Assembly (NCBI RefSeq): GCF_007991515.1
Contig: NZ_BJYM01000001.1
Span: forward strand, 248,001-312,000
Direction: 5' to 3'
Source: Oceanobacillus sojae
Lineage (GTDB): Bacteria > Bacillota > Bacilli > Bacillales > Amphibacillaceae
Length of the DNA stretch: 64,000 nucleotides
A program made the position numbers and the translations under genes. Shown here in pieces: positions 58,462 through 64,000 of the stretch; the stretch's first letter is position 1, and each line of letters starts with the position of its first letter. The notes under the pieces were generated by a model. That model made no database searches and had not been told where the DNA came from. It saw nothing but the letters and a program-made list of their open reading frames with translations.

Positions 58462-59496
58462 TTACGCTTGATGATATTGTGATAGGAAACGGACATCATT
58501 GGTGTAGAAGTGACGAATATCATTTACACCATATTTCAGCATCGCAATACGTTCCTGTCCCATTCCAAATGCAAATCCGCTGTAAACTGTGGAATCATAA
58601 CCGCTCATTTCCAATACACGCGGGTGAACCATTCCACCGCCTAAAATTTCAATCCAGCCAGTCTGTTTACAAACAGAACATCCTTCTCCATTACACACCT
58701 TACAGGAAACATCCATTTCAACAGATGGTTCAGTAAACGGGAAGAAAGATGGACGCAAGCGAATTTTACGATCCTTCCCGAACATTTTTTTCGCGAATAC
58801 ATCTAATGTACCTTTTAAATCACTTAACGTAATATTTTTATCTACTACTAACCCCTCAATTTGTCTGAATTGGTGAGAGTGTGTTGCGTCATCTGTATCG
58901 CGGCGGTACACTTTGCCCGGGCAGATCATTTTTATCGGACGGTTTCCCTGATATGCTTCCATTGTCCGGGCCTGTACCGGTGATGTTTGTGTACGCAGAA
59001 GAAGTTCATTTGTAATAAAGAAAGTGTCCTGCATATCACGAGCCGGATGATTTTTCGGTAAATTTAATTTTTCAAAATTATAATAATCTGTTTCAACCTC
59101 CGGGCCTTCTTTCACTTCATAGCCCATTCCGATAAACAAATCCTCTATTTCTTCCATAATGCTGGTTAATAAATGTCTGCCCCCAACATGGACTGGATTT
59201 CCCGGCAGTGTCACATCAATGGTTTCTGTTTCCAGCTGTTTATCCAAAGCTGCTCTTTCTAATTTTTCTGTTTTTGCATCTAACGCTTCTGTAATAGATG
59301 CTCGAACATTATTAGCAAGTTCACCAATAATTGGACGCTCTTCCTTAGATAATTTGCCCATACCACGAAGAACAGTGGTCAAAGAGCCTTTTTTACCTAA
59401 ATATTTTACTTTCATCTCTTGTAAAGCCTGACTATCTTCCGCTTTTTCAACAGCTGCGAGGGCTTCTGATTCTATCGCCTGTAATTCTTCTTTCAT
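58462..59496 (-). CDS. pheS: Phenylalanyl-tRNA synthetase alpha subunit
   Basis: A 344-residue class II synthetase subunit. An N-terminal coiled coil is followed by motif 2 ([19 protein letters not shown] ~203) and motif 3 ([16 protein letters not shown] ~308), with [13 protein letters not shown] in the phenylalanine pocket region. AAAAGGAGGTATTTAGCACG precedes the ATG. A T-box leader lies upstream. Confidence 0.97.
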   Translation of the reverse strand: MKEELQAIESEALAAVEKAEDSQALQEMKVKYLGKKGSLTTVLRGMGKLSKEERPIIGELANNVRASITEALDAKTEKLERAALDKQLETETIDVTLPGNPVHVGGRHLLTSIMEEIEDLFIGMGYEVKEGPEVETDYYNFEKLNLPKNHPARDMQDTFFITNELLLRTQTSPVQARTMEAYQGNRPIKMICPGKVYRRDTDDATHSHQFRQIEGLVVDKNITLSDLKGTLDVFAKKMFGKDRKIRLRPSFFPFTEPSVEMDVSCKVCNGEGCSVCKQTGWIEILGGGMVHPRVLEMSGYDSTVYSGFAFGMGQERIAMLKYGVNDIRHFYTNDVRFLSQYHQA

Positions 59497-59551
59497 CGTG
59501 CTAAATACCTCCTTTTAATGCTTTCCTTGTTTTCGATGGACTTTTTAAAAA

Positions 59552-59815
59552 CATAAAAAAGCTCCGTCTCCAAAAAAGGGACGAAGCTATATGGTCGCGG
59601 TACCACCCTTGTTGACTGAACAAATGTATCCAATCCAACTCTTGCCTCATAACGGATGGCATCCGAATCACCTTTACATTCGATTATGGTCCAAGTGTCC
59701 GCTCCAGAGTGAAATGTAATCAACCTGAAATGATAAAGATGCTTCCAGTCAAGGCATCTTCTCCCTGAATCACTTCTACAGGCAGTTACTTGCTCTTTCA
59801 TTGCGTTTTGTTGTT
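59552..59815 (-). promoter_or_regulatory. T-box leader of pheST
   Basis: The minus strand has the T-box core AGGGTGGTACCGCG at 59609-59596, then a terminator stem (GCTTCGTCCC / GGAGACGGAGC region with T-run, 59553-59588) and Stem I upstream. TTC codons at the specifier-loop position (within ACATTTCACTC) fit phenylalanine. An open frame that crosses this leader is a shadow. Confidence 0.92.
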
Positions 59816-59855
59816 TGTTCTCAAGCTGTGAGAACAGATTAATTATATTACAGCT

Positions 59856-59884
59856 ATTATAGAAAAATTATGTCTCCGTTGCAA
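59856..59884 (-). promoter_or_regulatory. Sigma-A promoter of pheST
   Basis: TTGCAA (59884-59879), 17-base spacer, TATAAT (59861-59856) on the minus strand. The -35 lies three bases from the end of the upstream methyltransferase gene. Confidence 0.82.
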
Positions 59885-59886
59885 GC

Positions 59887-60633
59887 TTAATTCTTTAAAT
59901 GATACAATAAAACCCCTGCTGCAATGCTGACGTTTAATGATTCTGCCTTGCCAAGGATAGGAATTGTCACGCGTTCATCCGCTTTTTCTAACAAAGATTC
60001 CTTTACTCCTGCACCTTCATTACCAAAAATAATTGCTGTTTTTTGCGGTACTGGCAGCTTTTTATAGTTTTCCGCTTTTTCCAAGGCTGTAGCCCAAACA
60101 GTGTAATCTGATTGTTTCAATCGGACAGTCTCTGCTTCCAATTCTGCATGCAGAATTGGCAAATGGAAAATCGATCCTTGTGTTGCGCGGATTACTTTAT
60201 CATTATACAAATCGACACAGCCCTCGCCCAGCACGATTCCATCAACCCCTGCAGCATCAGCAGTGCGTATAATCGTTCCTAAATTACCCGGATCCTGAAT
60301 AGCATCCAGCAGAACTACTACCTCTCCGTTTACTGCGTTATCTTTCTTCATTTCGACCACAGCCATAATTCCCTGAGGCGAAGCAGTAAAGGAAAGCTCT
60401 TTAAATACTTGTTTAGTCACTTGGGTAACAGGAAGATTATCCGCAGTCTCCGGCACAGATACCTCCTCAGAAATAATAATTTCTTTTGTAATCCAATTAC
60501 TTGATAATGCTTCTTCTATTAAATGTGATCCTTCAATTAGGAAAGTATTCGTCTGCTTACGATATTTTCTCTGATGTAATTTTTTTAACGTCTTTATTTT
60601 CTCATTCTTCACAGATGTAATCACTTTATTCAT
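59887..60633 (-). CDS. ysgA: TrmH/SpoU-family RNA 2'-O-methyltransferase (YsgA)
   Basis: A 248-residue SPOUT methyltransferase. The N-terminal substrate domain (KIKTLKKLHQRKYRKQTNTFLIEG, cited by its ends) precedes the trefoil-knot catalytic domain with LLDAIQDPGNLGTIIRTADAAG (~107-128, cited by its ends), IIFGNEGAGVKESLLE (~205) and IPILGKAESLNVSIAAGVLLY (~226). It methylates rRNA or tRNA; the target nucleotide is not known from sequence. Same neighbour order as B. subtilis sspI-ysgA-pheST. Confidence 0.9.
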   Translation of the reverse strand: MNKVITSVKNEKIKTLKKLHQRKYRKQTNTFLIEGSHLIEEALSSNWITKEIIISEEVSVPETADNLPVTQVTKQVFKELSFTASPQGIMAVVEMKKDNAVNGEVVVLLDAIQDPGNLGTIIRTADAAGVDGIVLGEGCVDLYNDKVIRATQGSIFHLPILHAELEAETVRLKQSDYTVWATALEKAENYKKLPVPQKTAIIFGNEGAGVKESLLEKADERVTIPILGKAESLNVSIAAGVLLYHLKN

Positions 60634-60725
60634 CCTATCCCATTTTAAATTCTAATTACATCATACATAAATTCACGACTAATGGTCAAACTACTTTTAA
60701 TATCACAAATAAGGAGTGAATAGTG

Positions 60726-60941
60726 ATGGATTTAAATATCCGTAAAGCAATTTATGCAAACATATCGAATAATGATCAAGAACAATTAGAAGCAACTATC
60801 GTCGATGCAATTAATAATGGAGAAGAAAAAATGCTCCCTGGTCTTGGAGTTCTTTTTGAACTGATTTGGAACCATTCCAATGAGGAAGAGAAAAAAGAGA
60901 TGATATCTTCTTTAGAATCCGGGATTCAAAACGATTTATAA
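60726..60941 (+). CDS. sspI: Small acid-soluble spore protein SspI
   Basis: A 71-residue minor [20 protein letters not shown] with [24 protein letters not shown], nearly the same pattern as B. subtilis SspI. It is made in the forespore late in sporulation. The ATG at 60726 is preceded by AAGGAGTGAATAGTG; the GTG directly before is a less likely start. Confidence 0.95.
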   Translation: MDLNIRKAIYANISNNDQEQLEATIVDAINNGEEKMLPGLGVLFELIWNHSNEEEKKEMISSLESGIQNDL

Positions 60942-61494
60942 TTTCTTAATATCCAGATATATTCTTTTTATTTTATAAAAGAAAAATAAAAAAATATGCT
61001 TTTGAGTACCTTCCTGCAGAACAAAAATACATGCTGCTTCCAAACAGAATCCGGCATGTATTTTTATTTTTGTAAAACAGCAAATTCTCCAGTCAAAAAA
61101 TGCTCTGTTTTCAGAAAATTCGACAAAACTAGCAAACTTTGAAACCTTTTTTTATTTTTTTCGTATTTCATTGTAGATAAAAGCTAGTATATTTTGTTCA
61201 GTAATCTGCTGCCAAGCTGTTTATTATTATCTTAAAAAGGGAATAGCAAATCAAGCTTAGCTGTAGGAAATAAAGACTAAGAAGGGTTTGACTACCGATT
61301 CCTTTAATGTTATAACGAATTGAGGCAGTTTTTCATATTATAAATTTTTGATTCTAATTCTCAGCTGGCGAATATAATTTATAGTATGAAAAAAAGGAAT
61401 GGCAGCCTGGCAAAATTTACATATGCTAAGCTTTTACGTCCATTTTAAAATGTGCAAATTGCGCAAATATAGTTTTAAGAAAGGAGCATGTACT
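60942..61494. other. Non-coding stretch between sspI and the next gene
   Basis: Apart from the terminator at 61023-61070 nothing is recognised. The right half is A+T-rich and should contain the promoter of the following membrane-anchored protein. An open frame from ATG 61399 runs in from here but has no ribosome-binding site. Confidence 0.4.
61023..61070 (+). terminator. Terminator downstream of sspI
   Basis: AAAAATACATGC and GCATGTATTTTT form a 12-bp stem followed by ATTTTTG. Confidence 0.85.
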
Positions 61495-63093
61495 TTGGCT
61501 GAAAATGATAATGAACAACCAAAGAAGAAAGGTCTATCGAAAGGAATTATTGCTATTATTATTGCTGTAATCGTCCTGGCTGGCGGAGGTGCAGCGGCAT
61601 TCTTCCTGACAGCATCTACACCAAAAGCAACATATTTCCAAGCTGAGAAAAATTCTATTGAACAACTTCAAACTTTTGTGGAAACACGATATGAGGATGA
61701 ATTAAACTGGTACGAACAATCATTAGAGAACCCTGTTTCCCAAACAGTAAATCTTGGATTAAACTTGGAAGGGCTTGAAAATTCCTATTATGCCGATCCA
61801 CAAATAATCGCTATGCTCTCTAATGCTGAGCTCTCAATAAACTCAGAGACAGATATGGAGAACAAACAGGCATACAGTGATTTATCCGTCAACGTTGGCG
61901 GTATGGACTTCAGCGGCATAGCCGGCTATGTTGAAGGTCCTGATGTATACGCCCAGCTTCCTTTCCTGGATGAAGTTCTTAAAATTTCTGATGAGGATAT
62001 TGGAAGTGTATTAACTCAATTTGATCCTTATACTTTTACAGGCAATGAACGATTAGGTATTGAAGAGCTTGTATTTGATAATGAAGCTGTTTTATTAACA
62101 GAAGAAGAAGAAAAATACATTCAAGATGAATATCTCATGTTCATTTATGAGGAGCTTCCAGATGAATCCTTTGAGAGTGATAAAGAGGATGTGGAAGTAA
62201 ACGGCGATTCTATCAATACTGAAAAAATCACGATGAACCTTTCAGAAGATGAACTGAAATCAGTTATCACTTCTGTACTGGAAAAAATGAAGGGCGACGA
62301 CGAATTCAAAGAAATTTTAAAAGGTCAGTTCGAACAAACTGCTTATATGCCTCTTGAAGACCCGGCAGTAATTGAAGAGCAGCTTAATGAAGTAATGGCA
62401 GAATTCGACAATGCTATTGACCAGGGTATCGAACAGGTTGACAGCTTCCAATTCCCTGATGGACTTCAATCTACACTTTGGGTATCTGATAACAAAGTTG
62501 TACAGCGCGACTTTTCTATTAGTCTAGCACCTGAAGGCGAAGAACCAGTTACTATTAATTTGTCAGGTGGACAATTATTTAATGATGACCAAATTTATTT
62601 TGATCATACATTAACGATGAATGATGACTCCGAAGAAGTATCTATTGCGTTTAATGGTGATTTCCAAGGTACCGGAGATACTGTTACAGATAATGCAAAT
62701 CTTAATTTTGCATTTGACGATGGCTATACCCCTGTTGAATTTGCTGCTGCTTATACTGGGGATGAAACGTTAGATGGTTCCACTCGTGATTTCGACCGTC
62801 AGCTGCAAGTCACTGTAGAAAATGAAACAGTTAATCTTGGCTGGACCGGCGATTCTACCTATGATGGTGACCAAATGAATTCAAATAATAATATTGCATT
62901 GGATTTCCCTGGTTATGTCGAAAATGTATCCATGGATTTAAATACAGAAGGTGCTGTTATTGATGCTGTAGAAGGTATCGATACATCGAATGTCGTTGAT
63001 CTTGGTGCAATGTCCGCTGAAGAACTGCAAGAATACTTCCAAGGGGATTTCACCAATCAGCTTGATCAATGGTTAATGCAATTTGGATTCTAA
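61495..63093 (+). CDS. Membrane-anchored acidic extracellular protein, unknown family
   Basis: A 532-residue protein. A short Lys-rich cytoplasmic tail (PKKKGLSKG) is followed by one membrane span (IIAIIIAVIVLAGGGAAAFFL, cited by its ends, ~18-38) and about 490 residues outside, very rich in Glu/Asp/Asn and in Thr/Ser beta-strand text (e.g. TVNLGLNLEGL, SIAFNGDFQGTGDTV). No catalytic motif is seen. The TTG at 61495 follows AAAGGAG by nine bases. It lies 36 bases upstream of an ABC-2 type permease gene, suggesting a role in an envelope export or stress system. Confidence 0.75.
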   Translation: MAENDNEQPKKKGLSKGIIAIIIAVIVLAGGGAAAFFLTASTPKATYFQAEKNSIEQLQTFVETRYEDELNWYEQSLENPVSQTVNLGLNLEGLENSYYADPQIIAMLSNAELSINSETDMENKQAYSDLSVNVGGMDFSGIAGYVEGPDVYAQLPFLDEVLKISDEDIGSVLTQFDPYTFTGNERLGIEELVFDNEAVLLTEEEEKYIQDEYLMFIYEELPDESFESDKEDVEVNGDSINTEKITMNLSEDELKSVITSVLEKMKGDDEFKEILKGQFEQTAYMPLEDPAVIEEQLNEVMAEFDNAIDQGIEQVDSFQFPDGLQSTLWVSDNKVVQRDFSISLAPEGEEPVTINLSGGQLFNDDQIYFDHTLTMNDDSEEVSIAFNGDFQGTGDTVTDNANLNFAFDDGYTPVEFAAAYTGDETLDGSTRDFDRQLQVTVENETVNLGWTGDSTYDGDQMNSNNNIALDFPGYVENVSMDLNTEGAVIDAVEGIDTSNVVDLGAMSAEELQEYFQGDFTNQLDQWLMQFGF

Positions 63094-63129
63094 TCTAAGT
63101 ATTATTGAATTAGAAAGAAAAGAGTGTGC

Positions 63130-64000
63130 ATGATCATGATTTTTTTCAAACAAACTGGGCTTTTTATAAAAAATCATATACGGCAACTCAAGAGGAAGTG
63201 GTATTCACTTCCTCTTCTTTTCATATTTCCTCTTGCTTTAGCAGGACTTATGATGATGATTGTTGTCAGTTTTTTTACCCAGGATGAAAATGAAGCCATT
63301 CAATTAGGTTTAGTTGATTTAGATAATTCAACAGAGACGGAAATGATGGTTCAATTATTAGAACAATCCTCAGGTTTTATTGATTTTTTAGAAGTCAAAG
63401 AATTATCCGAGGAAGAAGCAATGAAGCAGATTGAATTAAATAATTTAAGTACATATATCGCTTTCCCTAAAGGGTTTATTCAGGACCTGTATCAAGGATA
63501 TTCTGTGGAGGTTCCCATTGTCGGGAACAGACAGCAGCAGCTGGAAAGCTACATGATTAATGAGACTCTGCAAAGTGTCGTGCGTCATATTCGTTCCTCA
63601 CAGGCTAATATTCTGACAATGAACTATTATGCGAAACAATTTAATATGGATGATGATGCAAGAAATGACTTTGTTTTTGAACAATTTCAGGAATTTCTAC
63701 TTTATACAGTCGGCAGAGACCAGGTTATCAGAGAACGGACTTTATCAAATCAGGCTAGCTCATCCCCTGTTTCCTATTTCAGTTTGGGAGCATGGTTTAT
63801 TATCAGCAGTTTATGGCTATTTTCCCTATATTATTTTTTTACCAAAGAAAATCCGGCTTTAATCAGTCAGCGCATCCGATTATATGGGGCTACACAATTC
63901 AGACAGATACTCGCAAAAATAATTGTAACGCTGATAGTGTCCCTCATTTTGGCTTGTCTCTCATTTTTCTCTTTGCTTTATTTCTTAGATATTGAGCTTA
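63130..64000 (+). CDS. ABC-2 type transporter permease, partial at right edge
   Basis: At least 290 residues, open to the window end. MIMIFFKQTGLFIKNHIRQL precedes a first membrane span (LLFIFPLALAGLMMMIVVSFF, cited by ends), a ~180-residue extracellular domain (IQLGLVDLDNST to QVIRERTLSNQ), then spans near 220-240 and 262-288. This is the topology of NatB/YhgE-like ABC-2 permeases. GAAAAGAGTG is a weak ribosome-binding site; an ATG two codons later is possible. The ATPase gene is not in the window. Confidence 0.8.
   Translation, partial: MIMIFFKQTGLFIKNHIRQLKRKWYSLPLLFIFPLALAGLMMMIVVSFFTQDENEAIQLGLVDLDNSTETEMMVQLLEQSSGFIDFLEVKELSEEEAMKQIELNNLSTYIAFPKGFIQDLYQGYSVEVPIVGNRQQQLESYMINETLQSVVRHIRSSQANILTMNYYAKQFNMDDDARNDFVFEQFQEFLLYTVGRDQVIRERTLSNQASSSPVSYFSLGAWFIISSLWLFSLYYFFTKENPALISQRIRLYGATQFRQILAKIIVTLIVSLILACLSFFSLLYFLDIEL

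Noticed and set aside
59493-59801. 102-codon minus-strand frame upstream of pheS
   Set aside because: It runs through the T-box core, terminator and Stem I of the pheS leader, so it is a shadow of an RNA element.

Overview
The window is a 64-kb chromosomal segment of a low-GC, endospore-forming member of the Bacillaceae. Gene order and protein sequences most resemble the Oceanobacillus/Virgibacillus group; the genus is an inference. The backbone follows the region known from Bacillus subtilis between spoIIB and sspI: spoIIB-folC-valS-ysxE-spoVID-hemLBDCA-ysxC-lonA-clpX-tig-ysoA, then ysnB-rdgB-rph-gerM-racE-ysmB-gerE-ysmA-sdhBAC-yslB-uvrC-trxA-etfAB-fadB-fadR-lcfA-yshE-mutS2-polX-cvpA-zapA-rnhC, then (after ung) pheTS-ysgA-sspI. 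Almost everything reads on the minus strand. Plus-strand exceptions are two ATP-grasp genes, two small membrane proteins, gerE, yslB, rnhC-ung, sspI and the last two genes.

By region: 1-700 holds a broken IS200/IS605 tnpB. 700-10,700 holds spoIIB and folC, an inserted pair of tandem RimK-like ATP-grasp genes, valS with a T-box leader, then ysxE and spoVID. 10,900-17,000 is the haem operon hemA-C-D-B-L behind a PerR-box promoter, with no hemX. 17,700-25,000 is the protein quality-control block (ysxC, lonA, clpX, tig, ysoA); a decayed copy of the ClpX zinc finger lies directly in front of clpX. 25,000-28,500 is foreign decayed DNA (lipoprotein-like remnant, yolD-like remnant, a Cys/Tyr/Asp-rich small protein, broken endolysin, holin) ending at tRNA-Arg and tRNA-Gly. 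28,900-38,600 carries sporulation/germination genes (gerM, gerE), nucleotide-pool genes, racE and succinate dehydrogenase.

39,000-53,300 carries uvrC, trxA and the fatty-acid beta-oxidation block with a clear FadR operator, then mutS2, polX, cvpA and zapA. 53,400-60,700 has rnhC-ung, a nine-repeat type I-C-like CRISPR array with a recognisable leader but no cas genes in the window, and pheST under a T-box. The right end has sspI, an exported acidic protein of unknown family and the start of an ABC-2 type permease that runs off the edge.

Most genes are ordinary housekeeping or sporulation genes. The less ordinary items are the CRISPR array, the tandem ATP-grasp pair, the decaying ClpX zinc-finger duplicate, the prophage relic with a holin leader that could mask its own ribosome-binding site, a 177-bp imperfect-palindrome element inside the etfBA operon, and a 27-codon membrane microprotein gene next to yshE.
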